From contig JAFIFS010000103.1 of assembly GCA_020831895.1 (NCBI GenBank), positions 1 to 36,955 on the forward strand: 36,955 nucleotides of DNA, read 5' to 3'. This stretch comes from Chromatiales bacterium. GTDB lineage: Bacteria; Pseudomonadota; Gammaproteobacteria; Steroidobacterales; GCA-2729495. The notes below the pieces were generated by a model that saw only the letters and a list, made by a program, of their open reading frames with translations, was not told the origin of the DNA and did no database searches. The position numbers and the translations under genes were made by a program. Positions 9,548 through 20,088 of this stretch are shown in pieces. How positions within the stretch are numbered: position 1 is the first letter of the stretch; each line of letters opens with the position of its first letter.

Positions 9548-10290
9548 CGTTCCCGGCGCCCGTCATACCATACGCCCAGCCGCTTTCGATTTCGCAGTGA
9601 GGACCATGGCCGGAGCGCGAGGCGCAGCAGCTGCGCAGCGATCTCCCGGCCAGAGTACAGGCGCAGCTTCCGCGACGAGGTCAGCAGAGGGTGATCGTTC
9701 AGGATCTCGAAGCGCAGGCCCTCGCCTCGTCCCCGCCGCTTGAGACGCCGGCTGAAATCGATTTCCTCGGCGGCATAGAGGGTGTTGCTGAAGCCCTCCA
9801 GCGCGACGAAATCCTGGCGCCGGCAGAGCAGGAGCGCACCGGCTGCCCAGCGAAACAGCCGCGAGCTCAGGTTCCAGATGTGCACCAGCCCGCTCCCCCA
9901 CCACGGAACTGCCTCCATCCTCAGCGTGGAGCCGGCGCCTATCACCCGGCCACCCTCGATCAGTCCCCAGATCTCGCTGGCCAGGCCCGGACTGATCTCG
10001 CTGTCGGCATCGATGAACAGCAGCCACTCGCCCCGGGCGGCCTGGCCGCCCGCATTGCGGGCGCGGGCGATCTGGTTGACGGGCTCGAACACCACCCGGG
10101 CGTTGCCTGCGTGCGCAACCGCTGCCGTTGCATCCGTCGAATTGTTGTCGACCACGATCAGCTCGTAGGCGCGGCCTGGCCCGGCGCAGGCCTGCAGCGC
10201 CGAATGCAGCGCCTCGAGGCAGCGTGGCAGGCAGCCCTCCTCGTTCCAGGCGGGGACCACGACGGACAGCAGCACCCCGCTTGTTCTCAT
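9544..10290 (-). CDS. Family 2 glycosyltransferase
   Basis: A 248-residue GT-A fold enzyme. LSVVVPAWNEEGCLPRCLEAL begins the nucleotide-sugar domain; it continues with IVVDNNSTDAT (DNNSTD, 48-53), ARARNAGGQAARGEWLLFIDAD and the metal-binding DAD at 94-96. There is no clear signal peptide or strong transmembrane helix, although aromatic and basic C-terminal stretches could lie on the membrane. The sugar and acceptor are not known. The start ATG overlaps the ubiA stop (TGATG), so it is the last gene of the recG-ubiA transcript. Its stop overlaps the acyltransferase stop on the other strand. Confidence 0.88.
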   Translation of the reverse strand: MRTSGVLLSVVVPAWNEEGCLPRCLEALHSALQACAGPGRAYELIVVDNNSTDATAAVAHAGNARVVFEPVNQIARARNAGGQAARGEWLLFIDADSEISPGLASEIWGLIEGGRVIGAGSTLRMEAVPWWGSGLVHIWNLSSRLFRWAAGALLLCRRQDFVALEGFSNTLYAAEEIDFSRRLKRRGRGEGLRFEILNDHPLLTSSRKLRLYSGREIAAQLLRLALRPWSSLRNRKRLGVWYDGRRER

Positions 10291-11189
10291 CAGCTTACCA
10301 GGGCATGGTCCAGCAGGATCCCGGCAAACACCACGGCTCCGAAATAGTGGCTCTCCAGGAATGCCCGGAGGCAGGCGTCGGGCCTGCGTTCGCGGATCAG
10401 CCAGCGCTGGCGCACGAGCAGGACTGCGCCGGCCAGCAGCCCCAGCAGATACCAGGTGCCGAGCCCGCTCTCGCGACCGGCGAGGAAAAGGCCGAGCAGC
10501 AGGGTCACCTGCATCAGCGAGATGATGAACAGGTCAGCGCTGCCAAACAGGATAGCGGTCGAGCGCACGCCAATCTTCTGGTCATCCGCCCTGTCCGCCA
10601 TCGCATACATCGTGTCGTAGATCACCGCCCAGATGACGACACAGATGAACCACAGCCAGGCGATCCGCGGGACTCCGCCGGTCTGTGCCGCCCAGGCCAT
10701 CGGAATGCTCCAGGCAAACGCTGCGCCGAGTACCAGCTGCGGGAAGGCAATCCAGCGCTTGCAGAAGGGGTAGATGATCGTCAGCACGGCAGCCGCTGCT
10801 GCCAGCAGCCAGGTCAGCGGGTTAAGCAGCAGCACCAGCGCGATTGCCGCCAGCCCGAGCGCGGTGAACAGCACCAGGGCCTCCTGCGGGCTGACCTCTC
10901 CGGTTGCAAGCGGCCGGCCGGCAGTGCGTGCCACGTGCGGATCGATGGCGCGATCGGCCCAGTCGTTGATCACGCAGCCAGCCGATCTCATGACGAGGAC
11001 GCCGAGCACCAGCACCGTGAAGACCCTTGCATCCGGCGTCCCCTGTCCGGCTACCCAGAGACCCCAGAGCGTGGGCCACAGCAGCAGCCAGATGCCGACC
11101 GGGCGGTCGAGGCGCATCAGTCGGGAGTAAGCCTGCATCGTGCGCAGCAGGGGTTCGGCCTGGTGGAGCGGGGGTCGCATCGGTCGCAC
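10290..11189 (-). CDS. ubiA: 4-hydroxybenzoate octaprenyltransferase
   Basis: A 299-residue integral membrane prenyltransferase that attaches the polyprenyl tail to 4-hydroxybenzoate in ubiquinone synthesis. The two Asp-rich motifs that bind the prenyl diphosphate and Mg are NDWADRAID (75-83) and DTMYAMADRADD (192-203). LMRLDRPVGIWLLLWPTLWG is a clear UbiA signature, and eight or nine hydrophobic helices follow. The GTG at 11187-11189 is the longest start, with GAGGCG upstream; an ATG nine bases later (11178-11180) is an alternative. It lies 11 bases after recG in the same direction. Confidence 0.95.
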   Translation of the reverse strand: MRPMRPPLHQAEPLLRTMQAYSRLMRLDRPVGIWLLLWPTLWGLWVAGQGTPDARVFTVLVLGVLVMRSAGCVINDWADRAIDPHVARTAGRPLATGEVSPQEALVLFTALGLAAIALVLLLNPLTWLLAAAAAVLTIIYPFCKRWIAFPQLVLGAAFAWSIPMAWAAQTGGVPRIAWLWFICVVIWAVIYDTMYAMADRADDQKIGVRSTAILFGSADLFIISLMQVTLLLGLFLAGRESGLGTWYLLGLLAGAVLLVRQRWLIRERRPDACLRAFLESHYFGAVVFAGILLDHALVS

Positions 11190-11200
11190 AGTCTAGCGCC

Positions 11201-13303
11201 TCAGACTTCCCCGTAGCGGGCCTGTGCCCCAACCCAGCGCTCGATCAGATCATCGACCTGGCTTCCCGGCCCCTGCAGCAGTTCCCCGGCCAGCCGCTGC
11301 ACCGCGGGCAGCAGGTCGGCGTCGCGCAGCAGGTCGGCGACACGCAGCTGGGTGAGTCCGGTCTGGCGCGTGCCCAGCACCTCGCCCGGACCGCGCAACT
11401 CGAGATCGCGCTGCGCGACGATGAAGCCGTCGCCAGTCCGGCGCAGCACGTCGAGGCGCTCGCGCGCGAGGTGCGACAGCGGTGCACGATATATGAGTAC
11501 ACAAGTGCTGGCGCTCGCGCCGCGCCCGACGCGCCCGCGCAGCTGGTGCAGCTGCGATAGGCCGAGCCGCTCGGCGTTCTCGATGATCATCAGGCTGGCG
11601 GCCGGCACATCGACGCCGACCTCGATCACGGTGGTCGCGACGAGCAGCCGGATGTCGCCGGCCGCGAAGGCTTTCATCGTCCGGTCGCGCTCGTCCGTCG
11701 GCATCCGGCCATGGATCAGGCCGGTCCTGATACCGGGCAGCGCGGTGGACAGCATCTCGGCCGTGCTCTCCGCGGCCTGCGAGGGCAGGTGCTCGGAGTC
11801 CTCAATCAGCGGGCAGACCCAGTAGGCCTGGCTGCCGGCACGGCAGGCCTCGCGCACCCGCTCGACGATCTCGCTGCGGCGTTCCTCAGGTATGGCCACG
11901 GTCTTTACCGGCTGGCGTCCCGGTGGCAGCTCGCGGATCACCGAGACGTCCAGGTCCGCGTACATCGTCATCGCCAGCGTGCGCGGGATAGGCGTCGCCG
12001 TCATCACGAGCTGGTGTGCCCGCAGCCCGGTCCTGCCGGCCTTCTCCAGCAGCTTCAGCCGCTGGTGGACCCCGAAGCGGTGCTGCTCATCGACCACGAC
12101 CAGCGCGAGGTCGTGGTACTCCACCCCCTCCTGGAACAGCGCGTGCGTGCCCACGACGACCTTGGCCTCACCCTCGCCGATAGCCGCCAGCGTCGAGCTG
12201 CGCGCCCGGCCCCGCAACGCGCCCGACAGCCAGGCGACCCCGATCCCCAGCGGCTCGAGCCAGCGCCGGAAATTCTCCCGGTGCTGCTCGGCCAGCAGTT
12301 CTGTAGGCGCCATCACCGCCGCCTGCCTGCCGGCGGCGACCGCGTGCAGCGCTGCGATCGCCGCGACGACGGTCTTGCCGCAGCCGACATCGCCCTGCAA
12401 CAGGCGAAGCATGGGGGTCGGGCGGCCGATGTCCGCGACGATGTCCGAAAGCGCCCTCTGCTGGTCGCCGGTCAGCGCGAAGCCCAGCCCGGCGACGAAA
12501 CGCTCGATGAGCGGACCGTCGCCGTCAAGCACCGGCGCCATTTCCCTGCGGCCAAGCTCGCGCAGGCGTCGCAGGCTCAGGTGGTGAGCGAGCAGCTCCT
12601 CGAGCGCGAGGCGCCGCTGTGCCGGATGGACCCCGGCCAGCAGGGCAGCGATATCTGCATCCGGCGGCGGCCGGTGGATCGTTTCCAGCGCGCTGGCCAG
12701 CGAGGGCAGCGAGAGCTTGCGCAGCTGTGGCTGCGGCAGCCAGTCCGGCACTGCCCGCAGCGCTGCATCGAGCACCGTATCCACCAGCTTGCGCAGCCGT
12801 CCCTGGGCCAGCCCTTCCACCACCGGGTAGACCGGGGTCAGCGACAGCGCGAGCGGGACTTCTTCGGAAGGCGGCAGCACCCGGTACTCCGGGTGGACCA
12901 TTTCGAGCCCTGCGGGGCCGGGGCGCGCCTCGCCATAGCAGCGCAGCCGGCGTCCCGGCGAGAGCGCGGCCTGCTGGCTGCCCCCGAAATGGAAGAAGCG
13001 CAGTGTCAGGCTGCCGCTGTCGTCCATGATCGTGACCAGCAGGCTGCGCCGTCGGCGCAGCAGCACCTCGCTGGAAACGATCTCTCCCTCGACCTGTGCC
13101 CGCTGGCCGAACCGGAGCCGACGCATCGGTGTCAGACGCGTCCGGTCCTCGTAGCGCTGGGGCAGCAGGAACAGCAGGTCTCCGGGCCTCTGGATGCCGA
13201 GTTTTCCGAGCCGGCTGGCTATGGCGGGGCCAACGCCCGGCAGGTCAGTCAGGCATGCGGCCAGGCCCGGGGCGACGGACGGGCCGGCCGCGGCTGGCTT
13301 CAC
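11201..13303 (-). CDS. recG: ATP-dependent DNA helicase RecG
   Basis: A 700-residue branch-migration helicase that remodels stalled forks and Holliday junctions (E. coli RecG has 693). The N-terminal wedge/OB domain has [17 protein letters not shown] (21-37) and [12 protein letters not shown]. Helicase motifs are GDVGCGKT (Walker A, 304-311), [11 protein letters not shown], the RecG-specific [11 protein letters not shown] (from 405), [12 protein letters not shown] and QLRGRVGRG. The GTG start overlaps the ridA stop (GTGA). Confidence 0.97.
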   Translation of the reverse strand: MKPAAAGPSVAPGLAACLTDLPGVGPAIASRLGKLGIQRPGDLLFLLPQRYEDRTRLTPMRRLRFGQRAQVEGEIVSSEVLLRRRRSLLVTIMDDSGSLTLRFFHFGGSQQAALSPGRRLRCYGEARPGPAGLEMVHPEYRVLPPSEEVPLALSLTPVYPVVEGLAQGRLRKLVDTVLDAALRAVPDWLPQPQLRKLSLPSLASALETIHRPPPDADIAALLAGVHPAQRRLALEELLAHHLSLRRLRELGRREMAPVLDGDGPLIERFVAGLGFALTGDQQRALSDIVADIGRPTPMLRLLQGDVGCGKTVVAAIAALHAVAAGRQAAVMAPTELLAEQHRENFRRWLEPLGIGVAWLSGALRGRARSSTLAAIGEGEAKVVVGTHALFQEGVEYHDLALVVVDEQHRFGVHQRLKLLEKAGRTGLRAHQLVMTATPIPRTLAMTMYADLDVSVIRELPPGRQPVKTVAIPEERRSEIVERVREACRAGSQAYWVCPLIEDSEHLPSQAAESTAEMLSTALPGIRTGLIHGRMPTDERDRTMKAFAAGDIRLLVATTVIEVGVDVPAASLMIIENAERLGLSQLHQLRGRVGRGASASTCVLIYRAPLSHLARERLDVLRRTGDGFIVAQRDLELRGPGEVLGTRQTGLTQLRVADLLRDADLLPAVQRLAGELLQGPGSQVDDLIERWVGAQARYGEV

Positions 13304-13680
13304 GCGAGCAGGATCGCGTCGGCCTCGACACCCGCGCCCCGCGGCAGGGCCACGACGCCGACGGCCGCGCGCGCCGGGTAAGGCTCCGGCACGTACTGCG
13401 CCATGATCTCGTTGACGCGCGCGAAGTTTGCGAGGTCCGTCAGGAAGATGGTCAGCTTGACTGCGCGCCCGAGGTCGCTGCCCGCGGCCTGTGCCACCGC
13501 CTCCAGGTTGCGGAAGACCTGGTGGATCTGGTCCTCGATATCCGGGCCGACGAGGTCTCCGGTCTGCGGGTCGAGTGGGATCTGCCCGGAGACAAACACC
13601 AGCTCTCCGGCGCGGATCGCCTGCGAGTAGGTGCCAATGGCGGCGGGCGCTTCCTTGGTGCTGATCACCTCTTTGTTCAT
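13300..13680 (-). CDS. ridA: RidA family 2-iminobutanoate/2-iminopropanoate deaminase
   Basis: A 126-residue cytoplasmic protein of the YjgF/YER057c/UK114 family that hydrolyses reactive enamine/imine products of PLP enzymes such as threonine dehydratase. Conserved residues are seen in [33 protein letters not shown] and the catalytic-site Arg in YPARAAVGV followed by [13 protein letters not shown] clear ribosome-binding site (CGGAG) precedes the ATG. The gene stands between spoT and recG, as in pseudomonads. Confidence 0.95.
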   Translation of the reverse strand: MNKEVISTKEAPAAIGTYSQAIRAGELVFVSGQIPLDPQTGDLVGPDIEDQIHQVFRNLEAVAQAAGSDLGRAVKLTIFLTDLANFARVNEIMAQYVPEPYPARAAVGVVALPRGAGVEADAILLA

Positions 13681-13691
13681 GCTGGCTCCGT

Positions 13692-15845
13692 TCAGGTACA
13701 GGTCCTGGTAATGCGCTTCACCATGCGCAGGTGTCGAATGCCGCGAATCACGTGCGCCAGGTGGGTACGATCTTGCACCTTGATCAGGAACAGCAGGTCG
13801 GCGGTTTCCTCGTGGCGCTCATCCACGGAAACCTGCTCGATGTTGCTGCCTCCATCGGCGATAAGGGAGGCGACCTCGGCCAGCACGCCTGGGCGGTTCT
13901 CGACCTCGACCTTGATCTCGACCGGGAACTCGCGCTCCAGCTGCTTCTCCCATGTGATGGGTATCCACTTGTTGGGCTGCTTGCGAAATTCACCGAGGTT
14001 GCCGCAGGCATTTCGATGCACGACGACCCCGCGTCCCGCGCTCAGGTAGCCCATGATCGGGTCCCCCGGAATCGGGTGACAGCAGCGCCCGTAGGTCACC
14101 ACCAGCCCCTCGGTGCCTGCGATCGCGATCGGCGTGCGTTTTCCGGTCGCTGGCTGAGCCTGGCCGGAGCCCTGCAGCAGCACCTTCGCCACCAGCGGCG
14201 CGAGACGCTCGCCGAGGCCCAGCTGCTCATACAGCTCCTCAGTGTTGTTCAGGCTGAACTCGGCCAGCAGCGCGTTGATCTGGTCCTTGCTGATCTTGCG
14301 CAACGGCATGCCGGCGTCGCGCAGCGCCTGGTCGAGGAGGCGCCGGCCCAGGTCACGGGCCTCGCTGTGGCGCAGGTTCTTCAGGTACTGGCGGATCGAG
14401 TGGCGCGCCTTGGCCGTGGCGACGAAATTCACCCAGTTCGGGTTGGGGTGCGCGCTGCGCGCGGTGATGACTTCCACCGTCTGGCCGCTCTCGATCGCCG
14501 TGCGCAGCGGAACGAGCCGGCGGTTGATCTTTGCGGCCACGCAGCGGTTGCCGACATCGGTGTGCACCGCATAGGCGAAATCGACGCAGGTAGCGCCCCG
14601 TGGCAGCCGCAGGATGTCGCCCTTTGGCGTGAACACGTAGACCTTGTCCGGGAACAGGTCCACCTTGACGTGCTCCATGAACTCCTCGGAGTCCGCCTCG
14701 GCCTGCATCTCGCTGATGCTCGCCAGCCACTCCCGTGCCCTCGCCTGGGGGGGCGTCGTTTCGTGGCCCACCTCCTTGTACTGCCAGTGAGCGGCGATCC
14801 CGCTCTCCGCTACCCGGTCCATCTGCTGCGTCCGTATCTGGACCTCGATCGGCATGCCGTTGGGCCCGAAGAGCGTGGTGTGCAGCGACTGGTAGCCATT
14901 GACACGCGGGATCGCGATGTAGTCCTTGAAACGTCCCGGCATCGGCTTGCACATCTGGTGCACGATTCCAAGGGCGCGGTAGCAGTCCTCCGCATTCGCG
15001 ACGGTGACCCGGAAGCCGAAGACATCGGCGATCTCGCTCAGGGACAGCCGCTTCGTGCTCATCTTCCGGTAGATGCTGTAAATATGCTTCTTCCGGCCGG
15101 TCACGATCGCATTGATGCCGGCCTGCTTCAGGGCCTGGCTCAGCCGGTCGGATATCCGGCGGACCAGCTGTCGCTGGTTGCCCTCGGCGCGGCGCACCGC
15201 CTTGTCGATGACCCGTGCCCGGAAAGGGTAGCCGAAGCGGAAGCCGAGCTCCTCGAGCTCGGTCTTCACCGTATTGATGCCCAGCCGGTTGGCGATGGGC
15301 GCATAGATCTCGAGGGTCTCGAGCGCGATCCGCCTGCGCTTCTCCGGCGGCATCGCGTCCAGTGTCTGCATGTTGTGCAGTCGGTCGGCAAGCTTGACCA
15401 GGATCACCCGGATGTCCTGCACCATGGCCAGCATCATCTTGCGGAAGCTCTCGACCTGCGCCTCGCTGCGGCTGCTGAAATTCAGCTGGTCGAGCTTGCT
15501 CACGCCATCGACGAGACCGGCGATCTCAGGGCCGAAGCGCTTCTCTATCTCTTCCTTCGCCCAGGGGGTGTCCTCGATCACGTCATGCAGCAGCGCCGCT
15601 GCGATCGTCTGGTGATCGAGCCGCAGGTCGGCAAGGATGCCGGCCACAGCCAGGGGATGGGTGATGTACGGTTCGCCAGTACGCCGCTTCTGGTCGCGGT
15701 GCGCGTCCGCGGCCAGTTCGTAGGCCTCGACCACCAGGCGTATCTGCTGGCGGTTCAGGTAATCCAGCTTGGCAAGCAGGGACTTGAGGCCGAATCCACG
15801 GATGGCCTTGGGCAGTCGGTTGAGGATGGCCGCCGCGTAATCCAT
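13692..15845 (-). CDS. spoT: Bifunctional (p)ppGpp synthetase/hydrolase (SpoT/Rel type)
   Basis: A 717-residue stringent-response enzyme (E. coli SpoT has 702). The hydrolase domain has His63 and the HD pair at 87-88 ([10 protein letters not shown]), so hydrolysis should be active. The synthetase domain has RFKD (305-308) and NGYQSLHTT (316-324); the RxKD form marks bifunctional rather than RelA-type enzymes. A TGS domain (about 403-461) and a C-terminal ACT domain (about 640-717) follow. The start ATG at 15843-15845 lies 88 bases after rpoZ on the same strand. There is no strong ribosome-binding site. Confidence 0.97.
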   Translation of the reverse strand: MDYAAAILNRLPKAIRGFGLKSLLAKLDYLNRQQIRLVVEAYELAADAHRDQKRRTGEPYITHPLAVAGILADLRLDHQTIAAALLHDVIEDTPWAKEEIEKRFGPEIAGLVDGVSKLDQLNFSSRSEAQVESFRKMMLAMVQDIRVILVKLADRLHNMQTLDAMPPEKRRRIALETLEIYAPIANRLGINTVKTELEELGFRFGYPFRARVIDKAVRRAEGNQRQLVRRISDRLSQALKQAGINAIVTGRKKHIYSIYRKMSTKRLSLSEIADVFGFRVTVANAEDCYRALGIVHQMCKPMPGRFKDYIAIPRVNGYQSLHTTLFGPNGMPIEVQIRTQQMDRVAESGIAAHWQYKEVGHETTPPQARAREWLASISEMQAEADSEEFMEHVKVDLFPDKVYVFTPKGDILRLPRGATCVDFAYAVHTDVGNRCVAAKINRRLVPLRTAIESGQTVEVITARSAHPNPNWVNFVATAKARHSIRQYLKNLRHSEARDLGRRLLDQALRDAGMPLRKISKDQINALLAEFSLNNTEELYEQLGLGERLAPLVAKVLLQGSGQAQPATGKRTPIAIAGTEGLVVTYGRCCHPIPGDPIMGYLSAGRGVVVHRNACGNLGEFRKQPNKWIPITWEKQLEREFPVEIKVEVENRPGVLAEVASLIADGGSNIEQVSVDERHEETADLLFLIKVQDRTHLAHVIRGIRHLRMVKRITRTCT

Positions 15846-15933
15846 GCGGTGATTCTACCGCAGGGAGCCTGGCCCGGCCCCGAGCCGGTAGGGCATGCTT
15901 TGCGGGCGCGAGCAGCCTGGTGCCGGGTCGGCG

Positions 15934-16221
15934 TCAGTCGGGAAGGTCGTCCAGCGCCAGCGGCGGGCCGGCGAGCAGCGCTTCGGCTTCCTCGGTGGCC
16001 AGCAGGTCCTCGGGCAGCGGATCCTCCTCTTCGAGGACCTCCCGCGTGACCAGACCCTCCGCGATCTCGCGCAGCGCGATCACGGTGGGCTTGTCGTTCT
16101 CGCGCTCCACCAAGGGCTCGGCCCCGTTGGCGATGCGGCGTGCCCGCTTGGCAGCAATGGTCACCAGCTCGAACAGGTTCTCGACGTTTTCCAGGCAGTC
16201 TTCGACAGTGATCCGGGCCAT
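15934..16221 (-). CDS. rpoZ: RNA polymerase omega subunit
   Basis: A 95-residue subunit that helps assemble beta-prime and carries part of the ppGpp site in proteobacteria. [20 protein letters not shown] is the standard N-terminus, followed by AAKRARRI and [15 protein letters not shown]. The acidic C-terminal tail is variable in the family. It lies between gmk and spoT, the usual proteobacterial order. Confidence 0.97.
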   Translation of the reverse strand: MARITVEDCLENVENLFELVTIAAKRARRIANGAEPLVERENDKPTVIALREIAEGLVTREVLEEEDPLPEDLLATEEAEALLAGPPLALDDLPD

Positions 16222-16234
16222 GGGACGACTCTTG

Positions 16235-16259
16235 AGCTAGCGGGCCGCATAGGCTAGCT
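16235..16259. repeat. Inverted repeat between gmk and rpoZ
   Basis: AGCTAGC (16235-16241) and GCTAGCT (16253-16259) form a 7-bp stem with an 11-base loop in the 69-base gap between gmk and rpoZ. No T-run follows. It could be an mRNA processing or attenuation structure. Low confidence in any role. Confidence 0.35.
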
Positions 16260-16290
16260 GCTTGCACCCGCAGACGCAACGGCCCGGGGC

Positions 16291-16941
16291 TCAGCCCGGC
16301 GCATCCCTGAGCACGGCCGCGACCCGCTCCTGCAGCCCCGGTTCGCTGCTTTGCGTCTGCCTGCCCTCGCCGCCGAGGATCGCGAGCAGGCTCTCGACCG
16401 CATCCTCGAGCCGCTCGTTGATGATCACGTGGTCGAACTCCGCCCAGTGGCCCATGTCCTCCAGCGCCTGGCCCAGCCGCCGTCCGATCACGTCTTCGCT
16501 GTCCGTGCCGCGCCCGCGCAGGCGCCGCTCCAGCTCGCCGATCGAGGGCGGCATGATGAACACGGTGCAGCACTCGGGCGCGTTGGCCCGGATCTGCCTT
16601 GCCCCCTGCCAGTCAATCTCCAGAAGCACGTCATGGCCCGCAGCAAGCAGGGCATCGACCTGGCTCCGGCTGGTCCCGTAGTGTTGATCGAACACCCTCG
16701 CATGCTCCAGAAACGCATGCTGTCCGATCATCCGCGTGAAGTCCTCCGGCTTGACGAAGTGATAGTCGACCCCGTCGATCTCGCCCGGGCGAGGTGGCCG
16801 CGTCGTGTAGGAGATGGAGAAACGCACTTCCGGGCGGGCCCTCATCAGTGCCCTGACCAGCGTGGTCTTGCCGGCCCCCGAAGGTGCGGACAGCACCATG
16901 AGGCGTCCGCGCACGGGCTCTTGTGCTTCCGTGGCGCTCAC
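16291..16941 (-). CDS. gmk: Guanylate kinase
   Basis: A 216-residue enzyme that phosphorylates GMP to GDP. The P-loop is SAPSGAGKTT (18-27). The GMP-binding part has SYTTRPPRPGEIDGVDYHFV. LLEIDWQGARQIR also matches the family. The GTG start overlaps the yicC stop (GTGA). The gene heads the conserved gmk-rpoZ-spoT group, which couples guanine-nucleotide supply with ppGpp metabolism. Confidence 0.97.
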   Translation of the reverse strand: MSATEAQEPVRGRLMVLSAPSGAGKTTLVRALMRARPEVRFSISYTTRPPRPGEIDGVDYHFVKPEDFTRMIGQHAFLEHARVFDQHYGTSRSQVDALLAAGHDVLLEIDWQGARQIRANAPECCTVFIMPPSIGELERRLRGRGTDSEDVIGRRLGQALEDMGHWAEFDHVIINERLEDAVESLLAILGGEGRQTQSSEPGLQERVAAVLRDAPG

Positions 16942-17804
16942 TCGATGTTCTGGACCTGTTCGCGCATCTGCTCGATCAGCACCTTGAGATCCACTGCCTG
17001 CGCGCTGGTGCGGGTGTCAGCCGACTTCGATGCCAGCGTGTTGGCCTCCCGGTTCAGTTCCTGGACCAGGAAGTCCAGCCGGCGCCCGACGGGCTCGTCG
17101 GCGGCCAGCGTGGTCCTCACCTCGACCAGGTGGGACTCGAGCCGGTCGAGTTCCTCGCTGACATCGAGCTTCTGCGCCACCAGAGCCAGCTCCTGCTCGA
17201 GGCGTTCCGGATTGGCCTCGACGTCCAGGCCTGCTATGCGCTCGCGCATCCGCTCGCGGATCCGCGGCAGCACCTCGGGCAGGCGCGTTCGGACCTGCAG
17301 GACCAGTCTCTCGATCTCAACGCAGCGTTGTTCCAGCAGCTCGGCGAGCCTCGCGCCTTCGCTCGATCGTGCCATGGCCAGTCCGGCCAGGGCCTCCTCG
17401 AAGCCCGCGATCGCTGCAGGCGCCAGCGCCGCCTCGTCTGGCACCGGCTGCTCAAGCACGCCGTTCCAGCGCATGAGCTCAAGCGGATTGAGCGGTGCGC
17501 TGTCTCCCGCGATCGCCGCGACCTCGCGCGCCTGCGCGGCCAGCTGGCGGACCAGCTCCTGGTTGAGCTGCAGTGATCCTCCCGTCTCGGCCGAGCGCCT
17601 CAGGCCCAGCGTCGCCTCGACTCGGCCCCGGCCGAGCAGGCTGGATGCGCGCTCGCGCAGCGGGGCCTCGAGGTGGCGCAGGCCCTCGGGCAGGCGCAGC
17701 TGAACTTCCATGTAACGGTGATTGACCGACCGCATTTCCCACAGCAGCTGGCAGCCCTGCGCGCTGGTTTCCGCGCGGGCGAAACCGGTCATGCTACGGA
17801 CCAT
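16938..17804 (-). CDS. yicC: YicC family endoribonuclease
   Basis: A 288-residue protein (E. coli YicC has 287). MVRSMTGFARAE is the diagnostic N-terminus, and LWEMRSVNHRYMEVQLRLPE follows. The C-terminus has DRLESHLVEVRTTLAADEPV and GRRLDFLVQELNREANTLASK, both typical of the family. YicC proteins have been reported as endoribonucleases that act on small-RNA turnover in E. coli. I choose ATG at 17802-17804 because GGGGAGG lies just upstream; the frame is open further back but without homology. It is divergent from the PP2C gene across 165 bases. Confidence 0.95.
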   Translation of the reverse strand: MVRSMTGFARAETSAQGCQLLWEMRSVNHRYMEVQLRLPEGLRHLEAPLRERASSLLGRGRVEATLGLRRSAETGGSLQLNQELVRQLAAQAREVAAIAGDSAPLNPLELMRWNGVLEQPVPDEAALAPAAIAGFEEALAGLAMARSSEGARLAELLEQRCVEIERLVLQVRTRLPEVLPRIRERMRERIAGLDVEANPERLEQELALVAQKLDVSEELDRLESHLVEVRTTLAADEPVGRRLDFLVQELNREANTLASKSADTRTSAQAVDLKVLIEQMREQVQNIE

Positions 17805-17969
17805 CAGGCGCCTCCCCGGCGATGTGCCGGCGCAGCGGGCGGGTGAAGGAAAAAAGTAGGCATCGTGCGACGTGCAGCTTAGACTTGCGGGCCGGCCGGC
17901 CGCTATTGTAGACGCCCCCCGGTTGATTGCCATCTCGATCGTCCCGCTTGTCGGCGACACCCAGACTGC

Positions 17970-18722
17970 GTGCACAACGAAATCTCAGACATCAGCCTGG
18001 TCGGTGACCGGGGAGAAAACCAGGACCGGGTCGCCGTCGTCGATGGTGACTGTGCTGCCCTGCTGGTTGCCGTGGATGGCATGGGAGGTCACGCCGACGG
18101 AGCACGGGCGGCCGAAGTCGCACTGGAGACCGTAGTGAGCGCGTTTGGTCGCGCCGCCAAGCCGCTGCTGGACCCCCAGGGCTTTCTGCACCTCGCCCTG
18201 TCGCGTGCCCATGACTCGCTGGTTGCACTGGGTGCGCAGCTGCGGGTCGATGCACGTCCCCGTGCGACCTGCGCCCTGGCGCTCGTCCAGGACGGTCGCA
18301 GCTACTGGGCGCACGTCGGCGACAGTCGTGTCTACCTGCTGCGCGACGGCCGCGTGCTGGCCCGCACGCGGGACCACAGCCACGTGGAGCTGCTGCTGCA
18401 ACAGGGTCTGATCGGGGAGCACGAGATGGCCGGTCACCCGATGCGGAATTATGTCGAATGCTGCCTCGGCGGCCACCATGCGCTGCCAGGGATGAGCCTC
18501 CGTCGCCAGGGGCCGATGCATCCGGGTGACCTGCTGCTCGTGTGCTCCGACGGTTTCTGGTCGGGCCTCGACGACACGCTGATTGCCGGGCTGTGCAGCA
18601 GCGCGGGTGCGCTCGGGCTGGCGCTGGAAGGCCTGGCCCGCCGCGCCACGCAGGCCAATCACCCCCACAGCGACAACACCTCCGCGGCCGTGCTGCGCTG
18701 GCTGCCGGCTGCGTCCTCGTGA
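17970..18722 (+). CDS. PP2C-family protein serine/threonine phosphatase
   Basis: A 250-residue metal-dependent phosphatase. All core motifs are present: RGENQD (14-19), [10 protein letters not shown] (35-44), [12 protein letters not shown] (116-127, GDSR at 117-120), CSDGFWSGL (SDG 193-195) and SDNTSAAVL (Asp235, Asn236). These supply the Asp residues for the two-metal centre. No transmembrane segment or extra domain is visible, so it is a stand-alone soluble phosphatase. No Ser/Thr kinase gene is in this window, so the substrate is unknown. The start is GTG. Its stop overlaps the rph GTG start, which links it to RNA processing genes by transcript. Confidence 0.9.
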   Translation: MHNEISDISLVGDRGENQDRVAVVDGDCAALLVAVDGMGGHADGARAAEVALETVVSAFGRAAKPLLDPQGFLHLALSRAHDSLVALGAQLRVDARPRATCALALVQDGRSYWAHVGDSRVYLLRDGRVLARTRDHSHVELLLQQGLIGEHEMAGHPMRNYVECCLGGHHALPGMSLRRQGPMHPGDLLLVCSDGFWSGLDDTLIAGLCSSAGALGLALEGLARRATQANHPHSDNTSAAVLRWLPAASS

Positions 18723-19462
18723 GTTCGAGGCCGAGCGGCAGGGCACCCGGCCAGATGCGGGCGGTCAGCTTCTCGACCGGCTACACCACCCACGCGGAGG
18801 GATCGGTGCTGGCCAGCCTGGGCGGCACGAGAGTGCTGTGTACCGCCAGCGTCGAGCAGCAGGTGCCGCCGTTCCTGCGCGGCGCGGGGCAGGGCTGGGT
18901 CACCGCCGAGTACGGCATGCTGCCGCGGGCAACTCACTCACGCGCAAGGCGCGAGGCCGCCAGCGGCCGCCAGTCCGGGCGCACGCAGGAAATCCAGCGC
19001 CTGATCGGCCGCTCGCTGCGCGCCGCGATCGACCTCAAGGCGCTGGGCGAGCGCACCGTGACTCTGGACTGTGACGTGCTTCAGGCCGATGGCGGTACCC
19101 GAACCATCGCCATCTCGGGCGCGTGGGTTGCCCTGAGCATGGCGGTCGAGCGGCTGATCGCTGCCGGGGCCCTGCGCAGCAACCCGCTGCACGGGCAGGT
19201 GGCGGCGGTTTCGGTCGGCATACACCACGGCGTGCCGGTCCTGGACCTCGACTATGCCGAGGACTCTGCCGCAGAGACGGACATGAACGTCGTCATGAAC
19301 GATGCCGGGGCATTCATCGAGCTGCAGGGCACGGCGGAAGGCCACGCGTTCCATCGCCAGGAGCTTGACGCCCTGCTCGATCTCGCGGCCGCCGGGACGC
19401 GGAAGCTCATGGCCGTGCAGGAGCAGGCGCTGCTGGGATGGCGTGCCGCCGGGCGTCCGTGA
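18719..19462 (+). CDS. rph: Ribonuclease PH
   Basis: A 247-residue phosphorolytic 3'-5' exoribonuclease that trims tRNA precursors (E. coli Rph has 238). Conserved stretches are [35 protein letters not shown] and [19 protein letters not shown]; then [20 protein letters not shown] and [20 protein letters not shown]. The C-terminal part with [18 protein letters not shown] is complete, so it is not the truncated form known from E. coli K-12. I use the GTG at 18719 that overlaps the PP2C stop (GTGA). Confidence 0.96.
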   Translation: MSSRPSGRAPGQMRAVSFSTGYTTHAEGSVLASLGGTRVLCTASVEQQVPPFLRGAGQGWVTAEYGMLPRATHSRARREAASGRQSGRTQEIQRLIGRSLRAAIDLKALGERTVTLDCDVLQADGGTRTIAISGAWVALSMAVERLIAAGALRSNPLHGQVAAVSVGIHHGVPVLDLDYAEDSAAETDMNVVMNDAGAFIELQGTAEGHAFHRQELDALLDLAAAGTRKLMAVQEQALLGWRAAGRP

Positions 19463-20070
19463 AGCCGCGGCTCGTCGTCGCGAGCGGCAATCGCGGGAAG
19501 CTCGCGGAGCTGCGAGCCTTGTTGTCGGAGCACTGCGTGCTGCTGCCCCAGGATGAGCTCGGTGTGCAGTCCGTGGAAGAGACCGGCGCCACGTTCACGG
19601 AGAACGCGCTGCTTAAGGCGCGCCATGCAGCGGCAGTGACGGGACTTCCGGCACTGGCTGACGACTCCGGGCTCGAAGTCGAGGCGCTCGGGGGCGCACC
19701 AGGGGTGATATCGGCACGCTTCGCCGGTCCAGGTGCCGACGATGCTGCGAACAATGACCGCTTGCTGGCCGAGCTCGCCAGCTGTCCTCCGGGCAGGCGC
19801 CATGCTGTTTTCCGCTGCGTACTCGCGCTGGTTCGCAGTGCAAGCGACCCGGAGCCACTGCTGGTCGAGGGCATCTGGCGCGGGCGGATCGCCGGAGCGC
19901 CGCGCGGGACCGGGGGGTTCGGCTATGACCCGCTGTTCATCGATACCCGGAGCGGGCTCACCGCTGCGGAACTGGCTCCGGAGGAGAAGAACCGGCGCAG
20001 TCACCGGGGCCAGGCCGTGCGCTTGCTGGCCGTTCGGCTCTCTTACGGGGGCTTCCTCCCGGGTGCCTGA
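19459..20070 (+). CDS. rdgB: RdgB/HAM1 non-canonical purine NTP pyrophosphatase (ITPase)
   Basis: A 203-residue house-cleaning enzyme that removes dITP, ITP and XTP (E. coli RdgB has 197). Motifs are [13 protein letters not shown] (substrate loop SGN at 9-11, Lys14), [32 protein letters not shown] and [10 protein letters not shown]. The C-terminal [12 protein letters not shown] contains the usual SHR. Start choice: GTG at 19459 overlaps the rph stop as elsewhere here; an in-frame ATG at 19438 would add seven residues inside rph. Confidence 0.95.
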   Translation: MKPRLVVASGNRGKLAELRALLSEHCVLLPQDELGVQSVEETGATFTENALLKARHAAAVTGLPALADDSGLEVEALGGAPGVISARFAGPGADDAANNDRLLAELASCPPGRRHAVFRCVLALVRSASDPEPLLVEGIWRGRIAGAPRGTGGFGYDPLFIDTRSGLTAAELAPEEKNRRSHRGQAVRLLAVRLSYGGFLPGA

Positions 20071-20079
20071 GGCCGATCC

Positions 20080-20088
20080 TTATTCACA
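20080..20088 (+). promoter_or_regulatory. DnaA box, one mismatch
   Basis: TTATTCACA differs from the consensus TTATCCACA at one base. It lies ten bases after the rdgB stop at the left edge of the AT-rich block. Confidence 0.45.

Noticed and set aside
11711-13381. 556-codon plus-strand open frame opposite recG.
   Set aside because: Shadow of recG, which carries all helicase motifs on the minus strand.
13731-16049. 772-codon open frame antisense to spoT.
   Set aside because: High-GC shadow frame; spoT on the other strand has full domain conservation, and the antisense peptide is repetitive and low in complexity with no recognisable motif.
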